From a virus: a stretch of 40,584 nucleotides of DNA. The stretch spans positions 1-40,584 of the IMG/VR virus record IMGVR_UViG_3300047586_000007; one strand, written 5' to 3'. Position 1 is the first letter of the stretch. Every line of letters begins with the position of its first letter. Below are positions 5,647-14,643 of this stretch, one piece after another. Below the pieces are notes generated by a model. The model saw nothing but the letters and a program-made list of their open reading frames with translations, searched no databases and was not told the origin of the DNA. The position numbers and the translations under genes are program-made.

Positions 5647-8600
5647 TTACTCCTTTTTAAACTTATTAAATTCCTCTTTTATTCTAGGTTTTTCTTCTGG
5701 CGCTCTATTGGTCAATGCGTTCTCATATTTATTTTTAAATGAAGGCATTAATATCTTCTTTTCTTCTGGCGTTGCTTTGTGCATAACCGTAGCCATTTCC
5801 TCGAAGGTGAAAGATGTTGTTGTTCTCAGTAGCGGGTCCTTCTTGACATCTGCCTTTATCTTCAACGCATCCTTAGATGTAATCTTCCCATCCTTCAAAG
5901 ACTGCTCTAATAAAGAATAGTCTTTGTTTGCTACGATTTCATTTCTTATATCAGACTTTAATTTAGACTTATCTGCTTGCTCTTTTGTCCTAGCACCCAT
6001 AGAAATCTTACCAAGGGCTATTTCATGCGCTCTTTTTTCTGCATCTGTCATATTAATATCGTAAGGAGCCGAAGTTATTCCTACAAAAGGAAGTATCTTT
6101 GAGGGCAAGTCCTTTCTGGTTGATCTATTTTGATTCTTTATTCCGAACGGAATAAACTGGCCGGCCACATACCCAGATTCCTCAAGTATTTGTTTTATTA
6201 TAGGATCATCTTCATTTCTTATCTTTGTGCCATAAAAATCCTTATTTGAAAGCATCTGGGCAATAGTGCTATTTTGAGGCCCAAACTTATTCATAATCGT
6301 CTTTCCCGGATCCGTTTTGTAATGATAAAGATCCTTCATATATGTTGGCAAAGAATCCCTGGCCGGATCCCCATTCTTGTCTAACCCTCCAGATCTTGGG
6401 AAATAATAATCTTTTAATTCCTTAGGGCCTTCCCCGGTTCTCAAATATTGATAAATTGCCCCATAAATACCGGCAACAACGGGAAGTGCGATGAGGTATG
6501 CACTCCGATAGGAAAGACCCTTTCCTTGTGCCGTACCAACTAGATCTCCAGCCCCACCACCAATTTCTCGGATTGTTCCCAGATTCCAACCTACGGATCG
6601 GACAGATGACATGGCTAAATCTTTTACGGTCTTGTCCCAGAAAAGATTATCATAAACCAGTTGTCCCATCCGATTATCAACGCTGTCCCATGCCTTTTGG
6701 GCTGTGGCGCGTAATTCATCATGCGTCATCTGGGGATTGCGTTCCATTTCCATCTTAATCATATCAAAGAACACCCCGGCCTTTTGCCTTGGGACGATAT
6801 ATTCCATAATAGGCTTAGAAGCTAATTCTACCCCCGCCCATGGAACTTGCATTAAGGCAGTGACCCATTTCCCTTCACCCATAGCCGTTTTGAAGCGATC
6901 AACAAAGTGTGTGGCGTAAAAAGTATCCATCTTTGCGCGACCGCCAGCCATTGCCATTACATCAGCGATTATCCTAGATTCGGGCGAAGACTCTTTCCCA
7001 CGCCACGCTTTTATAAGTGAATCGCCTTGAATTATATTTGTAACAGGGGCAAGCGGGGAAGACGCTATTTCTTTGGCCCCTCCCAAAACGTCCCCACCTG
7101 CAACTTTATTTAATCCTAATGCGAATTTGGAGATCGTGGCATCCATCGAAGTAAAACCAAGATGGAAGGCTGATAGTCCTAATTGGAATTGATTTAAGGT
7201 ATTTCCAGCACCACGATAAAGTTGATAAAAAATATTCTTAGATATTCCCGGGGAAAGATAATTATTTATGATCCGCGCCACATCTTCCTGGGCCCAATAA
7301 TATCCTCTTAAAACCAATTCCCCGTTTTCGCCCTTGCTATATACCGCGGAAATGTTGTCGTTTATCTTTTGATAATCGGCCGGACGGTCTCCCCCAATTT
7401 TCACGAACTCGACTAGGCCCTGATCTTTCAACTCATTTATGGTTCTATGGGCCATTATGTAGCGATCCATTTCCCTAGCCTTTAATAAAACCATGTCGAC
7501 GGGATTATAGGAAACAGGCTTTAATCCTAATTCAATCCCTTCTTTAAGAGTTGGTATTGACCTCTTTTTAAGGAATGATTTCCCCCCCTCATATGGGCGC
7601 TTACTAAACGCCTTTATCGCTTCTGGAATCTTGCTTGAATCTTCCCATATGTGAGGCAAATAATTCTCTATAAATGATTCAAGTTTCCCGGTCCCAAGCG
7701 CTTGTATTTCTTTTTTTCTAGAATCTAACATGTCTCGCATGGTGCTGGCGATTTGATTAAGGTCTTTATTCCCCTGATCTTTTCCGTTCTCTACTCGATC
7801 ATAGAATTCTAGATTCTGATCATTAGACAACTTATTAAACGTGTCTTTTGCCTTTTCCAACGAAGACTCGGCTAGATCATGGGCGCGCGCCATCTGTCCT
7901 AAGTGTTCGCGCTGAACTTCTGCGCCAATTTTACCTTCCGGGGATGCTGAATAAGGTGTGAATGTTTTCTTGATTTCTGAAAGTCCCTTTTCAACGACAT
8001 CTTTAGTTTCTGCAAAAAGAGGAATCATATCTGGATTAAATTGGCCGGATTCGCCTTTATTTTTTTCTATATTCGGAGCAGTTACTTCTTCTTTCTTTAA
8101 TTTAGTTTCTTTAATGTTTCCTATAATTTCTTTTGCCGTTTCTTGTATTATTTCTTTCGGTTCAACTATCGGATCCCCATTCTTATCGATATTTAATGTT
8201 ATCGGGTTACCGCTATCATCCTTAACGACTTCTTGCCCCTTCTTGATATCCTTTAATTGGGACTCAATTGTCATCGTGTGTTCCTGGGCGGTTCTATTAA
8301 CGATTTCATCATGGATCGCGGGATTCATGGCCTTTATATAATCGGCCTTCATCTGGGTAACCCGATCTATAATATTCTTTGATATTCCCTTCCCAGGATT
8401 TTCACTAGATATAAAATGAAATGCCCCCATTACTCCAGCATTTAAAAGCGCGTCTTCTTCGGAAGCCCCCTCCATCTTAGAAATGGTATATGCCATACCT
8501 GATATGGTTGCAGTTGCCACAGGGATTGATGGAATTAAGGCCCCTGCTGCTCCATAAGCGCCAAAGATTCCAGCATCCTTTAGGGCCGCCTCTCCTACTT

Positions 8601-9153
8601 TAATAAGATCAGGTGAATCGTTATTTTTTACTGCCTTATTTAGCTCCTTAACGCCTTCTGTAATTGCCCCATAAAGGGCCCCAACCCCTGCGTTTGATGT
8701 GATCGCACCAACCGCCGGGCCCGCCGCCTTTGTTGCCACCTCTGCAGCCTTTCCTAATCCAAGCGCGCCCCCAAGACCTGCCGTTTCAAAGATAGCCGCT
8801 GTCTGTCCAGCTAAAGAGCCAGTCCATGCCGCTACGGGATGTTCTTTTATAGATGTAGAATTAACAGGCTTATTGGTTGAATCTAAGAGACCAAAAGATG
8901 CTTCTTTGGCAAGAGTAGACCCAAAGGCCCGGGCGGCATCCGGCTCTACCTTTGCCCCCATAAAGGTGGGTTGAAATAAATTTCCACCCCACTTTTCAAG
9001 AACTGGTTGGACGTTATCTTTATACCAATTGGGCTTAGCTTGGGTTATCTCGCCATACTGATCCCCGCGCACTACCGATTCAATCGTATTCTTATCAGTA
9101 ACATCCGGGAACCCTATAACTTGATTTGTTTCCTTAACAAGTACGTTAATCAT
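5647..9153 (-). CDS. Large internal virion / DNA ejection protein (1168 aa)
   Basis: Position (after two smaller internal virion genes and before the tail fibre) and size match the T7 gp16-type ejection protein. Residues about 100-230 are rich in Gly and Ala with hydrophobic runs, a membrane-active look suitable for a channel through the cell envelope. The middle is long, helical and charged, and the C-terminus is lysine-rich (ending KPRIKEEFNKFKKE). I see no clear transglycosylase motif at the N-terminus, unlike T7 gp16. The start overlaps the preceding stop by four bases. Confidence 0.75.
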   Translation of the reverse strand: MINVLVKETNQVIGFPDVTDKNTIESVVRGDQYGEITQAKPNWYKDNVQPVLEKWGGNLFQPTFMGAKVEPDAARAFGSTLAKEASFGLLDSTNKPVNSTSIKEHPVAAWTGSLAGQTAAIFETAGLGGALGLGKAAEVATKAAGPAVGAITSNAGVGALYGAITEGVKELNKAVKNNDSPDLIKVGEAALKDAGIFGAYGAAGALIPSIPVATATISGMAYTISKMEGASEEDALLNAGVMGAFHFISSENPGKGISKNIIDRVTQMKADYIKAMNPAIHDEIVNRTAQEHTMTIESQLKDIKKGQEVVKDDSGNPITLNIDKNGDPIVEPKEIIQETAKEIIGNIKETKLKKEEVTAPNIEKNKGESGQFNPDMIPLFAETKDVVEKGLSEIKKTFTPYSASPEGKIGAEVQREHLGQMARAHDLAESSLEKAKDTFNKLSNDQNLEFYDRVENGKDQGNKDLNQIASTMRDMLDSRKKEIQALGTGKLESFIENYLPHIWEDSSKIPEAIKAFSKRPYEGGKSFLKKRSIPTLKEGIELGLKPVSYNPVDMVLLKAREMDRYIMAHRTINELKDQGLVEFVKIGGDRPADYQKINDNISAVYSKGENGELVLRGYYWAQEDVARIINNYLSPGISKNIFYQLYRGAGNTLNQFQLGLSAFHLGFTSMDATISKFALGLNKVAGGDVLGGAKEIASSPLAPVTNIIQGDSLIKAWRGKESSPESRIIADVMAMAGGRAKMDTFYATHFVDRFKTAMGEGKWVTALMQVPWAGVELASKPIMEYIVPRQKAGVFFDMIKMEMERNPQMTHDELRATAQKAWDSVDNRMGQLVYDNLFWDKTVKDLAMSSVRSVGWNLGTIREIGGGAGDLVGTAQGKGLSYRSAYLIALPVVAGIYGAIYQYLRTGEGPKELKDYYFPRSGGLDKNGDPARDSLPTYMKDLYHYKTDPGKTIMNKFGPQNSTIAQMLSNKDFYGTKIRNEDDPIIKQILEESGYVAGQFIPFGIKNQNRSTRKDLPSKILPFVGITSAPYDINMTDAEKRAHEIALGKISMGARTKEQADKSKLKSDIRNEIVANKDYSLLEQSLKDGKITSKDALKIKADVKKDPLLRTTTSFTFEEMATVMHKATPEEKKILMPSFKNKYENALTNRAPEEKPRIKEEFNKFKKE

Positions 9154-10574
9154 TTAGGCGCGACCTCCGTATTCGATTCAAGCGCACCTGTTTTAGGGTT
9201 AAATATCTTTTGAGGATAAACCTTTGTTGACCCCGGGAAAATATAATAAAGAGGACTATCCTTAGAAACAACTGCCGTCGGAACATCTCTAAGATTTGCC
9301 GCTCCTGGAATATTCTTTTTTATGGCCTCTTTCATAGCGATATCTGAAGCGTCTGGGAGTTCCTTTCCCTGTGCTATCTGTTGCTGAAAAACTCTGAATA
9401 CGTCCGCTCTATTAATCTTAGAATTATCGGCCCAATTCCCTAAGGTTGTTACCGTATTCTCTATGTCTTTTCTATGCCCGGCCCCGTGCATTTGGGCGGT
9501 CTGCATAAGTATGAGCATATCATCCTTGCTCAGCTTACCATCTCCTCCACCCTGAAGGATGTTCTTAATTGCCGCCTGCTGTTGATCCCTTGTCCCGCTC
9601 TTATAAATGCTCTCCGTGAGCTTAGCAAATTCCTCGTCCTTTGTGTCCGCGGCTACAGACGCGGGTGAAGTTCCAGCCTTTAAGGCGGTAGATGCAAAAT
9701 CAGGGCTTATACTTCCGGCGGTAACCATATTAGCTAGTTTTTGAGGTTCTGGGATTGTCCCGGTCTTCGCAATATCCATAGCGATACTTGATTCATTCTC
9801 ATAAATCTTCTGTTTTTGCAGGTCTGTTATTTCCTTAGCCATTTTCTCTTTAAAAGACTGCGCTCTCGAATATAAAAGCATCCTATCCTTTGCGGGAAGA
9901 TCCGAATAATATCCCGAAGAATCTTTAAGTTCGGAAATAACTCCATCTGGATTCTTAAAGACTCCCGCCATTGCCCCAGATAGTTTAGAAGAAATAAGTA
10001 ACTTCTTACCCTGTTCGGGAGATATTGTCCCATTGCTAATATTGTTTGATATCTTATTTCCTATTTCTGAATCTATTAAATCTCTTTCATTCCCAGGAGG
10101 AGTGCTGATCCTAGACTCCTGCTTTATGTTTAAATATTCACCTAAATTATAAACATTCATTGCCAACTGTTTATGGGCAAAGTTAGCGCCTATCTTTAAG
10201 GATGCTATTGTAGAATCTCGGTCAAATTCACCAGACGCCTTTGCCCTTAATCCTGAGTTCCCAATCCCATCTAAGTTGCTTAAACTTGCCTTCTTTAACT
10301 CATCTAAATATTTTGGAGCATTATCAGGATTCTGATCTGCCGAGGCCCTGGATTGTATATCGGCAGAAGATATCTCATAATTAGTAAGAGCTTTCTGATA
10401 TTGAATTGCATCACTCGCATTTTTTGTATTCTCTATGATCCCGGAAATCATATTTGTTAAATTATTATCCGCATCAAGCGTGTGCTCTTTTCCTTGCATA
10501 ACAGGACTTGAGGGATTCGCATCGAAGTTTCTTTTGCTGTCGTATGTCGGAAAAGTTGCCAAGTTGCACCTCAT
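9150..10574 (-). CDS. Internal virion protein (T7 gp15-like position), 474 aa
   Basis: A long, mostly helical, Ala/Ser/Lys-rich protein without membrane segments, lying between the gp14-like and gp16-like genes. This is the place of the second ejection protein in T7-like phages. The ATG at 10574 overlaps the previous stop (ATGA) but has no ribosome site; a TTG at 10562 has GAGGTG six bases upstream and would give MATFPTYDS, so the true start may be there. Assignment rests on gene order, size and composition. Confidence 0.7.
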   Translation of the reverse strand: MRCNLATFPTYDSKRNFDANPSSPVMQGKEHTLDADNNLTNMISGIIENTKNASDAIQYQKALTNYEISSADIQSRASADQNPDNAPKYLDELKKASLSNLDGIGNSGLRAKASGEFDRDSTIASLKIGANFAHKQLAMNVYNLGEYLNIKQESRISTPPGNERDLIDSEIGNKISNNISNGTISPEQGKKLLISSKLSGAMAGVFKNPDGVISELKDSSGYYSDLPAKDRMLLYSRAQSFKEKMAKEITDLQKQKIYENESSIAMDIAKTGTIPEPQKLANMVTAGSISPDFASTALKAGTSPASVAADTKDEEFAKLTESIYKSGTRDQQQAAIKNILQGGGDGKLSKDDMLILMQTAQMHGAGHRKDIENTVTTLGNWADNSKINRADVFRVFQQQIAQGKELPDASDIAMKEAIKKNIPGAANLRDVPTAVVSKDSPLYYIFPGSTKVYPQKIFNPKTGALESNTEVAPK

Positions 10575-11050
10575 TTAATATAAGAAGAAGCCTGATATCC
10601 ACCCTTTAACATGCTAGTGAAAGCGTTTGTGTTAGCCTGACTCATCGCATTTTGACCTTGTATCCTAGACATATCAGCCGCATTAATATCGTATCTTTTC
10701 TGCTGTTCAAGATTGAATTGTCCTATCGCCTTATCAATATTAATCTGTGTAAGTGAATCAACCAAAACAGCCATTGGCGAACCTGACGGCATGAGCCCCG
10801 CGCCAGCCATGGATGCCATGGATTTCCCGATGAACTTGCCCTTAAATCTTTCGTATTGTCCGGCCTCAGTTGCTTTCTCTAGATCTATCCACTGGGCTTT
10901 TCCTTCCATCAGTGCCGCATTATAATCAGCCTGGGCCTTTGAGACTCTTCCTTCATTTATACTCTGGACGGCGCCTAATATTGCTCCGCTAATTGAAGCT
11001 GTTGCCCCAATCGAAGATGATCCAAAAGATGTACCAGAAGTTCCCGGCAT
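10571..11050 (-). CDS. Internal virion protein (T7 gp14-like position), 159 aa
   Basis: The N-terminus is rich in Gly/Ser/Ala with a hydrophobic helix (ASISGAILGAVQSINEG), followed by long amphipathic helices and a conserved-looking GLMPSGSPMAVL turn. This pattern is common in the small ejection proteins encoded right after the tail nozzle gene of podoviruses. It lies eight bases downstream of that gene and overlaps the next one by four bases. A role in forming the envelope channel is inferred from position. Confidence 0.7.
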   Translation of the reverse strand: MPGTSGTSFGSSSIGATASISGAILGAVQSINEGRVSKAQADYNAALMEGKAQWIDLEKATEAGQYERFKGKFIGKSMASMAGAGLMPSGSPMAVLVDSLTQINIDKAIGQFNLEQQKRYDINAADMSRIQGQNAMSQANTNAFTSMLKGGYQASSYIK

Positions 11051-11057
11051 ATTTTTC

Positions 11058-13340
11058 CTATTCGTTTGTGTCCAAATCTGTTACTAGCGCTAAGATTTCT
11101 ATAGGCAAAGGATTAGTATTCTCAATCATTATTTGAGATCCATAACGATAGTCATCCCTAAATGATAAATTAGGAATGATTCCAGAATATAAAAGTTCTG
11201 GCGTTCCCATAAAAGTTGTTGGATCGCGGAAGTTTATCTTATCCAGCATATCCACGGAACCGCCAATTTTAAAACCTAAATGAGAACGATTAACCTTTAT
11301 GCCTATTGTACTTATCTTTTGGATCTTACCTTGTGCCGAACCGTTTCTTGCTCCAGCCTCTTGAACAAGGCTTTTTAATGTCATTGTATATGGAAGGCCT
11401 ATTACAATATAGAAAGCATCGTAAGAAAGGCTTATTGACCCATTTGATACTGTAGGATTTGGCTTTGTAGTCCCACCGTCAGCAAGGGCGACTAATTCTT
11501 TTCCTTCGAGATGATCTAATCCGGACAAGTCATTAACACTAACGCCCCATGAACCGGCTGAATACGAACTTGCATCAAACGCAAGATTTACTAATCCGGA
11601 AACAATTGTTGATGATGTATAGTTTAGGATTTTTAACTCACCTATTGTTGATCCGCTTGAGTTAATAGCCCTTATTCTTTGGCCAATATCTCCAGCTGAG
11701 AAATATGCGGTATTGCAGGTTACAATGATACTTGTTCCCGCGGTAGCAGATAATGAGATGGTAACGGCAGTCGGGTTACTCGCCGTTTCTCCATAGGCGT
11801 CATAATTAAGGCCAGAGTGGACATACCAGCATTGATCTTGTCTGTCTGGAACAATTGTCGTATCAAATCGTTCTATATATCGGACTGCTGATCCGTTTAT
11901 TGTTCTATTTACAACTACCCAGACCTCATCATATGGCCCCTGCAAAGAAGGAATAGTCGCAATAGATTCATAAACCCCATCTGTGGTTTGACGAGACCAG
12001 CCTTGTATCTCTTGATCGACCTCTCGGGTGAGAGTAGCTATCGTTCCATTCGTGCAGACCATCCAAAGAACTGTACCAGGATTCTGCTGATAAGCCATAT
12101 CAATGAATCCACCACTTGAAATATGAGGTGAAAGTATTGTTTTATCTATAGATTTATAAGTATCAAGATCCCAAAAGTAAAATAGTTCACGTAACTTTAC
12201 CGCGAACCTTTGCACGTAATAGAAAAAATTTCCTATCTTTCTTGGCACAATTGGCTCTGATCCCCAAGAGGTTTGCTTACTAGCGCTTGCATTGGTAGGC
12301 GTTAATATCCCGCCATCCCCGGCCTGTACGGTGAATTCACCGCCATAAGTACCTGCAACCAATGACTTACCTGCGGCAAGCCATTTAATATCGTTAGATT
12401 CGTTAGAGGCGAGTTGAAGGTTCAAACCATCGTCATCTGCCCCGCCATCCAAAGCAAAGTCGTTATATGAGAATGATTTAGATCCCCAAATCGTCTGTGG
12501 CTCCTCGTTCGTACGCGCAAAGAATAACCTTTGTTGATGAAATGTAAGGCTGGACGGCCAGCCATTTAAGGGACTCCAGGACCCCTCAGCCCAATTTGTA
12601 GTAGCAGATACCGAAGAAAGGGGCTTCATAACGGTTGCGGTGGCCGTAGATGTATTGGTAACGGCCGTGATCTTTACATATCCCTGGACATTTAGACCCG
12701 TTGTAGAATCAGTTTTATTCCCGCCTATCCTCCAGAGTGTGTTTAAATGGCCTGTAGTGGCCCCAGAAGGGGCGAATATGGCGGCTGTGGCACTCAGTGT
12801 TATTGATCCAGTTGTAGCGCTTGGCGTGATCGTAGTGGCCGTTAGATTGTCCGGCATAAATGGTCCACCCGTAAATGTCACATCGGCGAGTTGCCAATTC
12901 GCGGCGGCCATGCGAGTTAATGTCCTAATAGGATGTGCCACGTGACACAGATAAACAACATCATTTATCTGGACATATTGAATCTGAGGAATTTGTGCGG
13001 CAGTGTAGGTATGAACGACCTCATAGGGCGTTGTGCCAAGGGACACAACAACGGCGCCTTGAGTAAAGAATCTAAAATAACCAACGCCCATTTCTATAAC
13101 ATAAGAATCGGTGCGAGAAAAGACAAATTGAAGCAGTCTTGCGATTGAAGTTGATCCGCCGGTCTTACATTCCGAAATAAACTCAGTACCCGGACAGGTT
13201 ATAAGAGAGCCAGAAGGCTGGATAATCCAATTCTCTATAGTTTCTGCGGCGTTAGCATATTGGGCAATATCAGACCTTCCGAATAAAGAAGGCCCTAACT
13301 CTCCACCAACCCAACTATTTTGTATCGTGCAGACTTTCAT
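11058..13340 (-). CDS. Tail nozzle protein (tail tubular protein B family)
   Basis: 760 residues, close to the usual length of the T7 gp12-type nozzle. The N-terminus (NSWVGGELGPSLFGRSDIAQY..A..IENWIIQPSG...CPGTEFI) and the following RLLQFVFSRTDSYVIEMGVGYFRFF are characteristic of this family, in which the chain opens with a tail-tube contact and beta-propeller-like modules. It forms the distal tube of the short tail. Its start overlaps the o-spanin stop by four bases, so it lies directly downstream of the lysis genes in the transcript. Confidence 0.9.
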   Translation of the reverse strand: MKVCTIQNSWVGGELGPSLFGRSDIAQYANAAETIENWIIQPSGSLITCPGTEFISECKTGGSTSIARLLQFVFSRTDSYVIEMGVGYFRFFTQGAVVVSLGTTPYEVVHTYTAAQIPQIQYVQINDVVYLCHVAHPIRTLTRMAAANWQLADVTFTGGPFMPDNLTATTITPSATTGSITLSATAAIFAPSGATTGHLNTLWRIGGNKTDSTTGLNVQGYVKITAVTNTSTATATVMKPLSSVSATTNWAEGSWSPLNGWPSSLTFHQQRLFFARTNEEPQTIWGSKSFSYNDFALDGGADDDGLNLQLASNESNDIKWLAAGKSLVAGTYGGEFTVQAGDGGILTPTNASASKQTSWGSEPIVPRKIGNFFYYVQRFAVKLRELFYFWDLDTYKSIDKTILSPHISSGGFIDMAYQQNPGTVLWMVCTNGTIATLTREVDQEIQGWSRQTTDGVYESIATIPSLQGPYDEVWVVVNRTINGSAVRYIERFDTTIVPDRQDQCWYVHSGLNYDAYGETASNPTAVTISLSATAGTSIIVTCNTAYFSAGDIGQRIRAINSSGSTIGELKILNYTSSTIVSGLVNLAFDASSYSAGSWGVSVNDLSGLDHLEGKELVALADGGTTKPNPTVSNGSISLSYDAFYIVIGLPYTMTLKSLVQEAGARNGSAQGKIQKISTIGIKVNRSHLGFKIGGSVDMLDKINFRDPTTFMGTPELLYSGIIPNLSFRDDYRYGSQIMIENTNPLPIEILALVTDLDTNE

Positions 13341-13546
13341 TTATTATTTATCCAGTGTAGTTGTCGTTTAGCTGTTGGGTACGTTATCCACATCCACGTA
13401 GTCTTGTCAGAAGGCATATTCCCCTTTATTCCATCATCAAAATCAATTCCCTTAATCACGACGATCGGACTTTTAGCGCACCCGTTAAACGTTGCCAGAC
13501 TCATGAATAACGTCATCAGCGCTATTAATTGCATCAATCTTCGCAT
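13337..13546 (-). CDS. Outer-membrane spanin-like lipoprotein (Rz1-like)
   Basis: 69 residues with an N-terminal signal (MRRLMQLIALMTLFMSLATF) and a lipobox ending NGC, so it should be lipidated and sent to the outer membrane. Its first 62 bases overlap, in another frame, the small membrane protein at 13485-13658. A lipoprotein gene embedded in the 3' end of an inner-membrane gene is the hallmark of two-component spanins, which fuse the two membranes at lysis. The mature part is longer and less proline-rich than lambda Rz1. Confidence 0.65.
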   Translation of the reverse strand: MRRLMQLIALMTLFMSLATFNGCAKSPIVVIKGIDFDDGIKGNMPSDKTTWMWITYPTAKRQLHWINNK

Positions 13547-13658
13547 CTTCCTCTTCTTTCGCCTTTATCTTAGAATCATTAGCCTTAACCCACCACGTAA
13601 ACACCGCGGCGGATACTCCAATAATTCCAAGAATTATCTGAAGAATTAGGATTGTCAT
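13485..13658 (-). CDS. Inner-membrane spanin-like protein (Rz-like), 57 aa
   Basis: The ATG at 13658 overlaps the holin-like gene stop as ATGA. Translation gives an N-terminal membrane segment (MTILILQIILGIIGVSAAVF, then TWW) followed by a charged helix (DSKIKAKEEEDAKIDAINSADDV). That is the i-spanin plan, though far shorter than lambda Rz. Together with the overlapping lipoprotein it forms a plausible spanin pair. The short periplasmic arm is the main doubt. Confidence 0.6.
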   Translation of the reverse strand: MTILILQIILGIIGVSAAVFTWWVKANDSKIKAKEEEDAKIDAINSADDVIHESGNV

Positions 13659-13852
13659 TTTATTAAAGTCGTAGCCGTTGACCTTGTATAAATACCAAAG
13701 GCGCCAAGGATTGTTATAACCGTGCTGGCAATGGGATTACCCAAAAGATCAAAGTTGAATTGCAAACAAACCGTCTGAGCCGCACCAATTAAAGCGGTAA
13801 CAATACACGCCCAAATTGTTCTACTTTTATACCACGGAATTGAAATTTCCAT
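13655..13852 (-). CDS. Holin-like small membrane protein
   Basis: 65 residues: a short N-terminal cytoplasmic part (EISIPWYKSRTIW), two hydrophobic segments (about 12-32 and 38-54) and a basic end (YTRSTATTLIK). This WYxSxTIW...GxxxRxxT plan is common in phage holin-type proteins next to lysis genes. It directly precedes, with an ATGA overlap, the spanin-like pair. Holins time lysis by opening the inner membrane. Family match is by pattern only. Confidence 0.7.
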   Translation of the reverse strand: MEISIPWYKSRTIWACIVTALIGAAQTVCLQFNFDLLGNPIASTVITILGAFGIYTRSTATTLIK

Positions 13853-14011
13853 TTAAACCTCCACTTTTGTTAATGTTTTACAGGCCTTATCCCAACACGA
13901 ACCACATATTATTTTAATTAAATATGATCCATCTTGTAAGGCGTGCATTGCAAAGTTATGGTGCGCACCTACTGGGAAACCACAGAATGTGCATTGCATT
14001 AGAGCGTGCAT
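13853..14011 (-). CDS. Small zinc-binding protein with two CxxC pairs
   Basis: 52 residues from the ATG at 14011, chosen because AGAGGTGAT lies right before it. Two knuckles, CTFC near the start and CGSC near the middle, with two histidines between them (GAHHNFAMH), form a likely treble-clef or rubredoxin-like zinc site. It lies between a coiled-coil membrane protein and the holin-like gene. Function unknown. Confidence 0.6.
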   Translation of the reverse strand: MHALMQCTFCGFPVGAHHNFAMHALQDGSYLIKIICGSCWDKACKTLTKVEV

Positions 14012-14012
14012 A

Positions 14013-14327
14013 TCACCTCTTAAAAGACATAAAAGCAAGTCCCGTGATTGCTGCTAAGACTATTCCAAGAACAGTCCAGGCAATGGAAAAGTTGTCATCG
14101 ACCTTCTTATTTAAACCAGTTACCCTTGACTCAAGAACGTTACGCTCTCCAAGATGTTTATCACATGGAATAGTTATCAGCTTATCCCATATCTTCGCAA
14201 GAGTCTGCTTTATCTCTGAGTGATGCTCCTCGTATCTATTCCAGTTTACTTCAAGAAGAGTTATCCTCTTTTCCATATCAGAAAAAGAATTTCTAATCTC
14301 TAATTCGTCCTGTTTATAGTCCGACAT
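14013..14327 (-). CDS. Coiled-coil protein with C-terminal membrane anchor
   Basis: 104 residues. The first 75 are charged helices with heptads (ISFSDMEKRITLLEVNW region and ESRVTGLNKKVDDNF), followed by one membrane segment (IAWTVLGIVLAAITGLAFM) and a basic tail. This plan resembles XhlA-type accessory lysis proteins and some antiholins. Its position just upstream of the holin-like gene supports a lysis role. The match is by architecture, not by motif. Confidence 0.6.
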   Translation of the reverse strand: MSDYKQDELEIRNSFSDMEKRITLLEVNWNRYEEHHSEIKQTLAKIWDKLITIPCDKHLGERNVLESRVTGLNKKVDDNFSIAWTVLGIVLAAITGLAFMSFKR

Positions 14328-14342
14328 CTGGTAATCCTTTAT

Positions 14343-14630
14343 TCACGAATTTTGAAGGGTCTCAGATTGCGTGACTACGCCTGTTAATTGGACGTTAAGA
14401 TCATCGAGCTGTGATTGATACGTTTCATGAATAGCCGATACTCCACTGGAAATTTCGGCATCTCTCAGCGCGATGAAATCATTTTTCTCCTGTGTCTTTT
14501 GATTAGTCAGAACTGATATTTCACCATCTCTCTGAATCTCTATATCACTAAGTTGTCGTCGAAGTCGGTTAGACTGAATCCCTAACACGATAATATTTAC
14601 AGCCTTCATTTGATCGTCTGTTAATTCCAT
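14343..14630 (-). CDS. Small coiled-coil hypothetical protein (95 aa)
   Basis: AGGAGGATTTC lies directly before the ATG. Nearly the whole chain is helical and charged (RLRRQLSDIEIQRDGE, KTQEKNDFIALRDAEI, QSQLDDLNVQL), so a coiled coil is likely. No membrane segment or Cys. It sits between the secreted repeat protein and the putative lysis genes. Function unknown. Confidence 0.6.
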   Translation of the reverse strand: MELTDDQMKAVNIIVLGIQSNRLRRQLSDIEIQRDGEISVLTNQKTQEKNDFIALRDAEISSGVSAIHETYQSQLDDLNVQLTGVVTQSETLQNS

Positions 14631-14643
14631 GAAATCCTCCTAT

